DNA of 45,357 nt. It comes from Halomonas ventosae. GTDB lineage: Bacteria; Pseudomonadota; Gammaproteobacteria; Pseudomonadales; Halomonadaceae. The notes below the pieces were generated by a model that worked only from the letters and a program-made list of their open reading frames with translations, had not been told where the DNA came from and searched no databases. The position numbers were made by a program, and so were the translations under genes. The stretch is taken from contig NZ_SNWH01000020.1 in the NCBI RefSeq assembly GCF_004361885.1, positions 1 to 45,357 of the forward strand, written 5' to 3'. Positions 34,308 to 42,236 of this stretch are shown in pieces (the first letter of the stretch is position 1; each line of letters starts with the position of its first letter).

Positions 34308-34993
34308 GGTTTTGTTTCCTCAGTGCGCTTGTTGACGATGACTTCTGCCGGGCGCAGCAAACGGTCGTGTTGCAGGTAGCCGCTGCGCAGCTCGTCTACC
34401 ACTTCGCCCTCTCCTCGGTCGGCCTCCCGGACGACCTCGGTGGCGTGCATGGTATGGGGATCGAAGACCCGGCCCACGCTCGGCAGCGGGTTCACCCCAC
34501 GCCGGGCGAGGATCTCATCCAGTCGCGCCAGGTTCATGGCGGAGCCGTCGGCCATCGCCGCGACGAACGTGCCCGCGCCGCCACGACGCGCCAGGAAACC
34601 CGGCCGATAGCGGCGAGCCTGTTCGTGGCCGGCGCGCAGGCGATCACGCAGTTCCAGCAGCTCGAGCAACAGGCCGCGCTCGGCGTCGCGTTGCTGGTCG
34701 CGGGCCGATTGTTGCTGGCGCTCCAGTTCCTCGCCGAGGCGGGTGTTGCTCTGGCGCAAGGTATCGAACAACTCCCGGAACTGATCGAGAGCGGCCTTGA
34801 TCTGACGGGATTCGAGTTTTACCTCGTTCTTGAGCGCCGCCTGCTCGGCCAGCAGGGTAAACAGGTCCGGGGATTCGGCCTCCGCGGTGTCTCTTGTCTC
34901 TGCACGCTGGGCGTGCTCTTCAGGTTGGGCGTCGCTGGCCTCCAGATAGGCACGAAAACGCTCGACGAGCTGCTCCTTGGCGGCGGCGTCCAT
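34304..34993 (-). CDS. GrpE-like nucleotide exchange factor
   Basis: A 229-residue GrpE-related protein. It has an acidic N-terminus, a long coiled coil (LKNEVKLESRQIKAALDQFRELFDTL and following), then the C-terminal beta domain expected of GrpE: GRVFDPHTMHATEVVREADRGEG, then VVDELRSGYLQHDRLLRPAEVIVNK, compared with the GEPFDPxxHEAV and GYxLxxRVLRPAxVxV of GrpE. The central part is longer than GrpE because of an insertion containing an ARRGG-AGTF segment. ATG at 34993 overlaps the J-protein stop as TGATG. It should release ADP from the Hsp70 encoded next. Confidence 0.85.
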   Translation of the reverse strand: MDAAAKEQLVERFRAYLEASDAQPEEHAQRAETRDTAEAESPDLFTLLAEQAALKNEVKLESRQIKAALDQFRELFDTLRQSNTRLGEELERQQQSARDQQRDAERGLLLELLELRDRLRAGHEQARRYRPGFLARRGGAGTFVAAMADGSAMNLARLDEILARRGVNPLPSVGRVFDPHTMHATEVVREADRGEGEVVDELRSGYLQHDRLLRPAEVIVNKRTEETKP

Positions 34994-35286
34994 CACGATT
35001 CCCCGCGTAGCAGGGCCGCGAACTGTGCCGGGTCCGGGCGGCGCGGCTTACCCGTCGGGGCGGCCTTGTCCAGGATATCGCTCACCGTCGGCGGCGAGGT
35101 GTCGAACAGCTCGTAGCCGAGGCGCTCGCGCCGGGTGCGTAGCGCCTCATAGGCGCTGCGCAGGGCCTCGAAGCGTTGTGGGTCGCGCTCTGGGGGATGA
35201 CGTTTGACGCCTGCACGATAGGCGGCCTCGATGTCGGCATCGGTGGCCTTGGCTGTCACTCCCAGGGTCAGGTATGGGTCACTCAT
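34993..35286 (-). CDS. J-domain protein with HPP instead of HPD
   Basis: A 97-residue protein that is mostly a J domain: PYLTLGVTAKATDADIEAAYRAGVKRHPPERDPQRFEALRSAYEAL (in outline) aligns helix by helix with DnaJ. The HPD tripeptide, which drives Hsp70 ATP hydrolysis, is HPP here, confirmed codon by codon (CAT CCC CCA), and is followed by ERDP. A short proline-rich tail follows and no zinc or substrate-binding domain. The stop overlaps grpE (TGATG) and the start overlaps the TPR gene (ATGA). Related J proteins with HPP(D/E)R beside Hsp70 genes may exist, so the change could be a family trait rather than a lesion. Confidence 0.82.
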   Translation of the reverse strand: MSDPYLTLGVTAKATDADIEAAYRAGVKRHPPERDPQRFEALRSAYEALRTRRERLGYELFDTSPPTVSDILDKAAPTGKPRRPDPAQFAALLRGES

Positions 35287-37823
35287 GTGAACAGGTCCGG
35301 CTGGTTAAAAGGATCATCATCGTCCGATGGCGCATCGTCTTCCACGGCATGCCCCCTGCTTTCCGTCCGCCGTCTGGGTCGCGGTGCCGGGAAAGGGGGA
35401 AGGTCATCGGGATCGGCGCTCAGCATGGCACCGAGCATCTTGATCAGCGCCGGGCGACCCAGCTCCCGCTCGAGCTCCTTGAACTGGCGCTTCATGTCGC
35501 GACTCAGCCCCAGCATGTCGAGGAGCCTATCCAGCCCCATCAGGTTGATGAGCATAGGCAAGGCCTCGGGCCCCAGCTCCTCTCCCATCTCCGGCGGGAG
35601 GGGGAAATCCTCGAAGGCAGTGGGGCGCAGGCTGTCGAGCACGTTCAGCAGGCGCTCGGTGCTGCGCGTGTCGCCTTTTTCTCGGGCGTGTTCCAGCGCC
35701 CGCTCCAGTCGCCTGATGTCGGTTGAGCTCGCATACCATGGCGCGCCCTTGTACTTGGCCTCGAAGGCATGAAAGGCAAATACCGGTGCGTCTTTCCAGC
35801 GCTTGAGGGCCGCCTGGGCGAAGGCTTGACGAACCGCGTCCCAGCGGCAGCTGCGCAGGGTCTCGCAGGCGGCTTCCATCTCCTGGAAGGAGAGCTCGAA
35901 GTGGGCCGAGGCCTTCAGGACCTTCTCGAAATAGCGGGTCACCTCGGGCGGCAGCTTGCCACCGCTGTCCAGGTGCTCGCGAAGTTGGGCGAGGCAGGCC
36001 TTTAGGTCTTCAGAGCCTCGCGGTTGCGGCTTGGACAGGCCAAGGTCCGCGAACAGGGCCTTGGGCGAGATGCCCACTGCGGCCGCTTCCAGCGCGAGGC
36101 TCAGTCCAGCGGCAAGGCCATCGCCGAGACGCTGGTTCACCTCCCGTAAGGCTGAAGCGCCGGTCGGGGCATCGGTGGCAAGGGTTATCAGGGCGTCGAC
36201 GATCTCTAGCTGGATGTCGAAGCGGTTGGCGCGATCCCAGGCGCTGGCCTGCTCGAGTTCCCGGCGGGCCAGATCCGGGCGGGCATTGCGCAGCTGTTTG
36301 CGCGCATGAGCGAGGTGGGCCTTGACAAGGCGTTCCCGGGCCGTCTTGTTGATCGGGTCGACGGTCAGGATGCGTCGGGCGAAGCCTGCCGCCTTCTTGA
36401 AGGCGCCGCCCGCCACGGCCGTGTCCAGGGCCGCCGTCAGTACCTGGAGGTTTTCAGGCCAGCGGGCCAGCGCCGGCTCGAGGAGACGGCGTGCCGCCTT
36501 GAGCTCTTTGCCACGCAGGTAGTAGCCGATCAGGCGCAGATAGGCCTGGGGGGCATCCGGGTCGTAATCGAGACTCCTCTCGACGTACTGGGCGACCGCC
36601 CGGTCCAGGGCGTCGGGCTCCGCCGACGGCGTGGCGTGTGCCAGGATGTCCTCCGTCTGATCGACGCGCCGCAGTACCAGGGCGATGCGCAGCGCCTGGT
36701 CACTGCCGGGTGCGGGGACATGGGGCGCTTCCAGGTGCTGGGCCAAGAGTTCCCAGCACTTCAGGGTGTACCAGGGGTCGCCATGCTGTCGCTCGGCCTG
36801 CCAGGCGCCTACTTGCACTTTTTCCGCTTGCGAGAGGGAGCGTCCACCGGCCTCGCGAGGCCAGGCGAGGCTCTGTGGGGCGTCATCGATCAACAGGCGC
36901 AGTGCCCGCTCATGTACCCAGTCGTCGCCTAGCTTGTCACGGTGGCGGTACAGGAAGTGCAACAGCGTCTTGGGCGGCGGGTGCTCGCCCAGCTTGCGGG
37001 CCTCTTCGAACAGTGCCTGGCGCTCGGGGCTCCAGCCGCGCAGGGTCAGCGCGAAGCGACGGGTGGCCTTGCCGACATCGGCGAGGCGAGAGGCCAGTTG
37101 CTGTTCCGGTACCAAGGCGAGTTCGGCCGCCTGGCGCAGCGGTGCGAAGGCCGACTCGGCCGGCACCCTGGCCAACAGGGTCGCAGCCTGGGTCGGCTGC
37201 TCGGGCAGGCGTTGCAAGGCCTTGAGGATGTGTACGCCATCGCGGTAGGGCGAGCGAAACGGAATGGTGGACAGCGCCTGTTCCAGAGCCTCGTCGTCGC
37301 CGCGGCAATAGGCCGCCAGGGCCGCTTGCGCTGCCTCGCCGTGGAGCACCACGGGATCCTCCGGCGCCAGGCCCTGCATGACCTCGGCTTGCCCGCCCAG
37401 GTAGAAGGCCGCCAGCTGAGTCCGCAGTGCTGCCAATTCGCCAGCAGGCAGTGTGTCAGCGGCCTGGTTGAATATCGCGACCGCCTCCTGGACGCGCCCC
37501 ATGCGCAGCAGCAGGGCGGTGTGTGCCAGATGCGTCGGGGCGGCGGCAGCCCCCAGCCGGTGGCGGTTCTCCCACATCACTAGCGCTTCCTTGAGCATGC
37601 CCTTCTCGGCGAGATCGCGGGCGCGGCCCTCATAGGCCCGCGCCAGGCCCTGGCGCCACTCCTCCCGCTGCTCTCGTTTCAACAGCTCCTTGAAATGGGC
37701 GATGGCCTCGCGGAATCGGCCCTGCTGCAATCTCTCTTGGGCAGCGTTTTCTAAGGCCTTGGACGAGAGCGAGGCGGGCCCCGGCTTGTTGCCTGCTGAA
37801 CGCTTGTTTCGTTTCTTTGACAT
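35283..37823 (-). CDS. TPR-repeat protein, head of the Hsp70 operon
   Basis: An 846-residue, helix-rich soluble protein without signal or membrane segments. The N-terminus is basic (SKKRNKRSAGNK). TPR-like pairs include AAQERLQQGRFREAIAHFKELLK and GRARDLAEKGMLKEALVMWE; further helical repeats run through the middle (QAYLRLIGYYLRGKELKAARRLLEPALARWPEN in outline). Near the end are LLDMLGLSRDMKRQFKELERELGR and a very acidic tail (VEDDAPSDDDDPFNQPDLFT). Its last codons overlap the J-protein start (ATGA). TPR scaffolds commonly bind Hsp70 or Hsp90, so it is a candidate adaptor or client-recruiting subunit. No family name is assigned. Confidence 0.85.
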   Translation of the reverse strand: MSKKRNKRSAGNKPGPASLSSKALENAAQERLQQGRFREAIAHFKELLKREQREEWRQGLARAYEGRARDLAEKGMLKEALVMWENRHRLGAAAAPTHLAHTALLLRMGRVQEAVAIFNQAADTLPAGELAALRTQLAAFYLGGQAEVMQGLAPEDPVVLHGEAAQAALAAYCRGDDEALEQALSTIPFRSPYRDGVHILKALQRLPEQPTQAATLLARVPAESAFAPLRQAAELALVPEQQLASRLADVGKATRRFALTLRGWSPERQALFEEARKLGEHPPPKTLLHFLYRHRDKLGDDWVHERALRLLIDDAPQSLAWPREAGGRSLSQAEKVQVGAWQAERQHGDPWYTLKCWELLAQHLEAPHVPAPGSDQALRIALVLRRVDQTEDILAHATPSAEPDALDRAVAQYVERSLDYDPDAPQAYLRLIGYYLRGKELKAARRLLEPALARWPENLQVLTAALDTAVAGGAFKKAAGFARRILTVDPINKTARERLVKAHLAHARKQLRNARPDLARRELEQASAWDRANRFDIQLEIVDALITLATDAPTGASALREVNQRLGDGLAAGLSLALEAAAVGISPKALFADLGLSKPQPRGSEDLKACLAQLREHLDSGGKLPPEVTRYFEKVLKASAHFELSFQEMEAACETLRSCRWDAVRQAFAQAALKRWKDAPVFAFHAFEAKYKGAPWYASSTDIRRLERALEHAREKGDTRSTERLLNVLDSLRPTAFEDFPLPPEMGEELGPEALPMLINLMGLDRLLDMLGLSRDMKRQFKELERELGRPALIKMLGAMLSADPDDLPPFPAPRPRRRTESRGHAVEDDAPSDDDDPFNQPDLFT

Positions 37824-37985
37824 GCTCTGGCCATGGAGACAAGTTGATGATGCGCCACCAGGGCTTTTGGTGCGTTGATCCCGGCACGCTATGCGACAGC
37901 CGCGCCAGGGGCGGGCCGATGGTGATAGGCATCTTCAGGTGCGACTATAACGTGTCCGACGTTGGTGGTGAAACTGGGCACCTAT

Positions 37986-38023
37986 CCATGGGTGGAGCAC
38001 CGCGCCATGGGTGGAGCACCGCG
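37986..38023. repeat. perfect tandem duplication of a 19-bp unit
   Basis: CCATGGGTGGAGCACCGCG occurs twice in direct contact, at 37986-38004 and 38005-38023, in the 215-bp gap between the TPR gene and the monooxygenase-like gene. The second copy ends 15 bp before the latter's stop codon. Two identical units indicate a recent slippage or duplication; no other copy was noticed in the window. Confidence 0.85.
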
Positions 38024-38038
38024 CGCGCCAACTGTTGC

Positions 38039-38371
38039 TCATGAGTCATGTTCCTCGCTGATCGTCTGGATGACCTCGAAGTCCTCGAAGCTCGGTGGGC
38101 CCAGGTAGAGACCCTCACGCCGGCTCTGGCCGGCATTGGCGTGTGCCGCGCGAAACGCCTCGGAGTGCGTCCAGGCCTCGAAGTCCTCGCGGGAGCGCCA
38201 GACGGTGTGGGAGGCGTAGAGCACGTGGTCCTCCTTCTCGGGGCCGCGCAGCATGTGGAACTCGACGAAGCCGGGCAGGCCTTGCAGGTGCGTTTCCCGC
38301 TCCAGCCAGATCTGTTCGAATTCCTGCGTTCTCTCGGGATTGACCCGGAAACGGTTCATGGCAATGAACAA
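38039..38371 (-). CDS. antibiotic biosynthesis monooxygenase-domain protein (IsdG/HmoA-like)
   Basis: A roughly 110-residue ABM-fold protein: FIAMNRFRVNPERTQEFEQIW, then ERETHLQGLPGFVEFHMLRGPEKEDHVLYASHTVWRSREDFEAW (in outline) and SEAFRAAHANAG. These segments are close to heme-degrading or quinol monooxygenase-like proteins of the HmoA type. I chose the TTG at 38371, six bases behind GGGAGAG, because homologues start at FIAMNRF; an ATG at 38386 and a GTG at 38422 are alternatives. It is expected to act as a small dimer. Heme binding is not proven by sequence. It is a single gene on the minus strand. Confidence 0.8.
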   Translation of the reverse strand: MFIAMNRFRVNPERTQEFEQIWLERETHLQGLPGFVEFHMLRGPEKEDHVLYASHTVWRSREDFEAWTHSEAFRAAHANAGQSRREGLYLGPPSFEDFEVIQTISEEHDS

Positions 38372-38496
38372 GGCGCACTCTCCCATGGCCAGGTGGATGT
38401 CTTTACCGGTTGAAGATGACACCTTGCCTCGGGAGAGACAAGCTGGCGCAGGTAATACCCAACCCGGTTAGCTTATTGCTGCCCCGCTTGAACCCT

Positions 38497-38521
38497 GAGC
38501 CGAATCACCCTTGTTCGGCTC
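38497..38521. repeat. inverted repeat in the gap upstream of the monooxygenase-like gene
   Basis: GAGCCGAA/TTCGGCTC, a perfect 8-base stem with a 9-base loop, lies in the 350-bp region 38372-38724. That region otherwise holds no gene I can support, although two frames are open. With no T-run next to it, it may be a terminator for the HipA remnant upstream on the minus strand, or a leftover of a mobile element. Confidence 0.4.
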
Positions 38522-38724
38522 GCCGACTCATTCAGATGCCACCGATGGATGCGACCTCCACGACGCCGATCAGGATCTGGCAGCAGCGGCTGGCCCAACC
38601 TCCATTGGCAAACCTGCTCGTCAAGGGATGCCCCGAGAAGCTCCCTGGGGGAGGGCGCAGCATGGGCGACCGGATAGCCCTCAACGCGGGTGAGGCGCTC
38701 CACCTCGCGAATGGGCGTGCGCAC

Positions 38725-39009
38725 TCATGACGCCGTATAGTCTTCCAGCGCGAACGGATTGAGAAACAGCCTGCCCCACAAGAAGTTGCGATCTACCGTG
38801 CTCAGAGCGGCTTCGTCGCACACGGCCTCCCATTGTTCCCGGATTGTGGCAAGTTGTTGGTCGATTATCTCCCTGGCTTGCGCCAAGCTCAGGCTGAGTC
38901 GCTCCGCGGCCGTCAGGCAGTGGATGAGCTGGCTGCGCCGCTCCTGGCCACTCAGCAGCATAGCCTGGGTGGCTTCGCCACCGGTTCGGGATTGTGGGCA
39001 GGTGCCATA
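38725..39009 (-). pseudogene. HipA-family toxin, C-terminal remnant
   Basis: The minus strand encodes, from about 39009, LSPAYGTCPQSRTGGEATQA then MLLSGQERRSQLIHCLTAAERLSLSLAQAREIIDQQ (in outline), ending GRLFLNPFALEDYTAS. The SPAY-x-x-CPQxRTGGEAxQAM block and the final FLNPFA are hallmarks of the C-terminal lobe of HipA-type Ser/Thr kinase toxins. The kinase core and the HipB antitoxin are gone. Immediately upstream the reading frame is broken and joins a fragment of a small coiled-coil gene, so a deletion fused two genes. No active toxin can be made. Confidence 0.65.
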
Positions 39010-39106
39010 GGCCGGCGATAGCGGCGGCCATAGGTAAAGCGGTAGTGGTCCTGGTCATCGCGCTCGACGAGACTGGAGGCATCGGCCCGGGTGGCACGGG
39101 GAGGGG

Positions 39107-39178
39107 CTTGTCCACCTTGGCCTGCAACTCGTCTAGCTTGGCGCGCAGCTTCTGATCGTCGGCCTCCCTGTTGCTCAT
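39107..39178 (-). pseudogene. truncated coiled-coil gene, paralogue of the one at 44380-44679
   Basis: Behind AAAGGAGCGCCCC, the ATG at 39178 reads MSNREADDQKLRAKLDELQ then AKVDK, matching MSNSEDREAYEKKLEAQLDQ then WQAEIDK of the intact gene at 44679. After about 24 codons the similarity ends and the frame runs into the HipA remnant region in a different frame. The promoter and ribosome site may still be active, giving a short fused peptide, but the original protein is lost. Confidence 0.55.
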
Positions 39179-39274
39179 GGGGCGCTCCTTTCCGTTTCCG
39201 GTTCAAGGGTGGCATATCGAGCGGGGACGGATTGAATGAAATGAAACCGAGGACGACAGCGTAACGCGTGCCGC

Positions 39275-40888
39275 ATGCGAGAGTCGCAGACAGTAAACTT
39301 GGCGTTCCCGGACGCGATCAGCCAAGCTGTTAAGGACTCCTTGTCTCACCGGATGCTTACCACTGTGTCAGGTCAACCAGCGCGCTCTCTGGAGCTGGCC
39401 CCCGCCACTCCTGTACCGATCGATACGGCGCAATGCCTGGCGGCACTCAGCCGAGGTGGCAAGTTCCTGATGAGCGCCGAGCATTGGGCAGAAGGCGTCG
39501 ACCAGCTGCTGGCCGAGATCGGTCCTGTTACCGGGGCGAGCCGCGTCTGGGTCTTTCAGCTCATGGAGGTGCAGTCCAATGCTGTGGTTCAGGATTATGT
39601 CTTCGAGTGGGCACCATCGGAGCACTATCGACAGCTTAACCAGAATCGGTTTCGCTTCTTTTCCTCGACACTCGAGGACCCCGTCTATCGTCGTTTGGTC
39701 GAGGAGCGCCAGGCGGGGGTGTCGCATGACTTTTGCATCCCGCTCATGCCCCAGGGGCCGCTGCGAAGTGACCTCGAGAACCAGGCGATTCAGTCCACGG
39801 CCACGGTGCCTCTCTTCTTCAATGGCCATTGGTGGGGCACCCTGGGTATCGATGATTGCGAGCGTCCCGTGAGTTGGCGGGGGCCGGGTCTCGACCTGCT
39901 CGAGGCCGTCGGCCAGCTGATCGCGGCGGCCCTTTACCGTGACCAGCTGAATCATCGCTCCCGTCAGATCGAACTGTTCCACACGCTAGCCAACTGTGGC
40001 GTCTGGGAAATCAGCCTGTGTAATGGGCGGCTGTGGTGCTCCCAGTCGCTCAAGACGTTACTGGGCTACCCCGAGGCGTATTCGCGGGTGTCCTTGCGAC
40101 GCATGCTCGCCCGCCTGCACCCCGAGGATCGCGCTGAGCTCTGGGCGCGTCTGAGGGCTCTTTGGCGCATCGCCGAGTCTACCCAGTTCCGCCTGGATGG
40201 TCGGCTGAGGCTGGCCAACCGATCGTGGATCTGGCACGAGCTCATCGGCGAGATCCAGTGCAACGAGGTAGGGCAGCCGGTCGTTGTCGCCGGGCTGGTG
40301 CTCGATATCAGTCGGCGCAAGCAGGATGAGGAGCAGGCACTTGCCGCCTCTCAGCTCGATGCCCTGACCGGCGCCCTCAACCGGCGGGGCATGGCTCAGC
40401 ACCTCGAAACGATCGGCCCGGCGACGGCGCCCCGCCACCTCATTCTCCTCGATATCGACCATTTCAAGCAGGTCAACGACACCCATGGCCATCTGGTCGG
40501 CGATACGCTGCTGCGAATGATGGTGGAACGGCTGCGCCACGAGCTTCGCCCGGGTGATGGTCTGGTGCGTCTGGGGGGCGAGGAGTTTGCCGTCCTGACC
40601 AGCGGCATGCAGGATGACCAGGCCCTGGCGCTGGCCGAGCGCCTGCGACGGTGCATCGCCGATGAACCCTTCGTTGTGCAAATGTCAGAAGATGAACCAC
40701 CGCTCAAGGTAATGATGTCGGTCAGCCTTGGGGTCGCCGGCCAGGGCGATGAGGCTAGCCAGGCGACGAACCAGTTGATGGCCCAGGCTGACCAGGCGCT
40801 CTATGCCGCGAAGCACGCCGGCCGCAACTGCGTGCTGTTTTATCACGAGGCGATTGAGTCCCGCGCTGTGAGCCTCGATTCGGAATAG
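39275..40888 (+). CDS. GAF-PAS-GGDEF diguanylate cyclase
   Basis: A 537-residue soluble c-di-GMP synthase. Residues of about 60-230 form a GAF-like sensor (ATVPLFFNGHWWGTLGIDDCERP is typical), 240-360 a PAS domain with PAC end (VVVAGLVLDISRRK), then GGDEF: DALTGALNRRGMAQHL, LLDIDHFKQVNDTHGHLVGD and active-site GGEEF at 434-438. The I-site RPGD lies five residues before it, so feedback inhibition is expected. No membrane segment is present. The start at 39275 is ATG with no strong Shine-Dalgarno (AGGACGAC is 20 bases away); internal starts at residue 27 could be used instead. The gene is divergent from the HipA remnant. Confidence 0.9.
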   Translation: MRESQTVNLAFPDAISQAVKDSLSHRMLTTVSGQPARSLELAPATPVPIDTAQCLAALSRGGKFLMSAEHWAEGVDQLLAEIGPVTGASRVWVFQLMEVQSNAVVQDYVFEWAPSEHYRQLNQNRFRFFSSTLEDPVYRRLVEERQAGVSHDFCIPLMPQGPLRSDLENQAIQSTATVPLFFNGHWWGTLGIDDCERPVSWRGPGLDLLEAVGQLIAAALYRDQLNHRSRQIELFHTLANCGVWEISLCNGRLWCSQSLKTLLGYPEAYSRVSLRRMLARLHPEDRAELWARLRALWRIAESTQFRLDGRLRLANRSWIWHELIGEIQCNEVGQPVVVAGLVLDISRRKQDEEQALAASQLDALTGALNRRGMAQHLETIGPATAPRHLILLDIDHFKQVNDTHGHLVGDTLLRMMVERLRHELRPGDGLVRLGGEEFAVLTSGMQDDQALALAERLRRCIADEPFVVQMSEDEPPLKVMMSVSLGVAGQGDEASQATNQLMAQADQALYAAKHAGRNCVLFYHEAIESRAVSLDSE

Positions 40889-41030
40889 GGCTGTTCACCT
40901 GGGGGGTAGCCCCGCGGCCGAGACTAGCAATCCGGCGCGCTCCGGTCACTCAGCTGGTGGGGCAGGGGCTGTGGCATACTGGAACTCCGTTGTGCCGACG
41001 GGGTTGTGCCACCCGACAGGAGACCATGCC

Positions 41031-42236
41031 ATGACCGCTCCCCTCGAGGGCGTGCGTATCATCGATCTGACCGCCATGGTATCGGGGCCGCTGGCCACCA
41101 TGATGCTGGCGGACCAGGGCGCCGAGGTGATCAAGGTAGAGAACCCCGCCGGGGGTGACTTTACCCGCTCCGCTGCCAATCGTCAGGGCGGCTTGTCGGC
41201 GTCCTACCTCAACAACAACCGCAACAAGCGCTCCGTGGCCATCGATCTCAAGGCAGACGAGGGGCGGGAGGCACTATGGCGACTCATCGAGAGCGCCGAC
41301 GTGTTCGTCCAGAACTTCCGCCCCGGCGTCATCGAGCGCATGGGGTTCGGTGAGGAGGCCGTGCGTGCCCATGCTGCGGAGATTATCTACGTCTCGATCA
41401 GCGGTTACGGGGAGCAGGGGCCCTATGCTGGCCGTCCGGTCTACGACCCGCTGGTTCAGGGCCTCTCGGGGCTTGCCACGGTGCAGGCCGGCTCCGACCA
41501 GCGGCGGCCTCGGCTGGTGCGCACCATTCTCCCGGACAAGCTCACCGGCGTGACCGCCGCCCAGGCGATCACCGCCGCCCTCTTCGCGCGTACCCGGACG
41601 GGCAGGGGCGAGCATGTACGCCTCTCTATGCTGGAGGCGACGATCGCCTTCCTGTGGAGCTCCGACATGGGCAGCCAGACCTTCGTGGGTCAGGAGCTCC
41701 CGCAGCAGGAGGCGGCCAGCTTCCAGGATCTAATCTATGCGACCACCGATGGCTACATCACCATCGCCGTGCAGAGCGACCGGGAGTGGCAGGGGCTGGT
41801 CCGCGCGCTGGAGCGCCCCGACTGGGCAGAGGATCCGCGCTTTCGCACCGCGCAGTCGCGCCAGATCCATATCGACGCTCGCCTGGAGCTGACCCAGTCG
41901 ATGATCCGCCATGCCTCCAGCGAGCACTGGCTGGCGCGACTCGACGCCGAGGGCGTGCCCTGTGCGCCGGTGCTGACGCGCGGGGAGATGATCGACCACC
42001 CGCAGGTGCGCGCCTGCGACATCATCCACGAGTATGACCACCCGCAAGCGGGGCGCATCCGCCAGGCCAGGATGCCGGCGCGTTTTTCGAGCAGCGAAGC
42101 CCTTCCCCTCTCGGCAGCCCCGGCGCTGGGGGAGGACACCCGCGCCCTGCTTCGTGATAGTGGCTACGACGAGGCGAGCCTCGATGAACTGGCCCGCACA
42201 GGCGTCATCACCACCCCAGAGGAGCCACAGGGATGA
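41031..42236 (+). CDS. CaiB/BaiF family (family III) CoA transferase
   Basis: A 401-residue CoA transferase that moves CoA between carboxylic acids. It has the N-terminal LEGVRIIDLTAMVSGPLATMMLADQGAEVIKVENP, LNNNRNKRSVAIDLK, a GYGEQGPYAGRPVYDPLVQG block with the probable catalytic Asp139, and TGRGEHVRLSMLEATIAF. The start at 41031 is behind ACAGGAG. The stop overlaps the GST start by four bases (ATGA), so the two are translated together, suggesting a common catabolic or detoxification task. The substrate acid is not predictable. Confidence 0.92.
   Translation: MTAPLEGVRIIDLTAMVSGPLATMMLADQGAEVIKVENPAGGDFTRSAANRQGGLSASYLNNNRNKRSVAIDLKADEGREALWRLIESADVFVQNFRPGVIERMGFGEEAVRAHAAEIIYVSISGYGEQGPYAGRPVYDPLVQGLSGLATVQAGSDQRRPRLVRTILPDKLTGVTAAQAITAALFARTRTGRGEHVRLSMLEATIAFLWSSDMGSQTFVGQELPQQEAASFQDLIYATTDGYITIAVQSDREWQGLVRALERPDWAEDPRFRTAQSRQIHIDARLELTQSMIRHASSEHWLARLDAEGVPCAPVLTRGEMIDHPQVRACDIIHEYDHPQAGRIRQARMPARFSSSEALPLSAAPALGEDTRALLRDSGYDEASLDELARTGVITTPEEPQG

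Noticed and set aside
32574..35286. Canonical grpE-dnaK-dnaJ heat-shock locus
   Set aside because: The J protein is under 100 residues with HPP, the order differs, and TPR and zinc-ribbon genes are coupled in; no heat-shock promoter was recognised.
38473..38724. 83-codon minus-strand frame after the HipA remnant
   Set aside because: No ribosome site or recognisable motif, and composition typical of chance frames in high-GC DNA.
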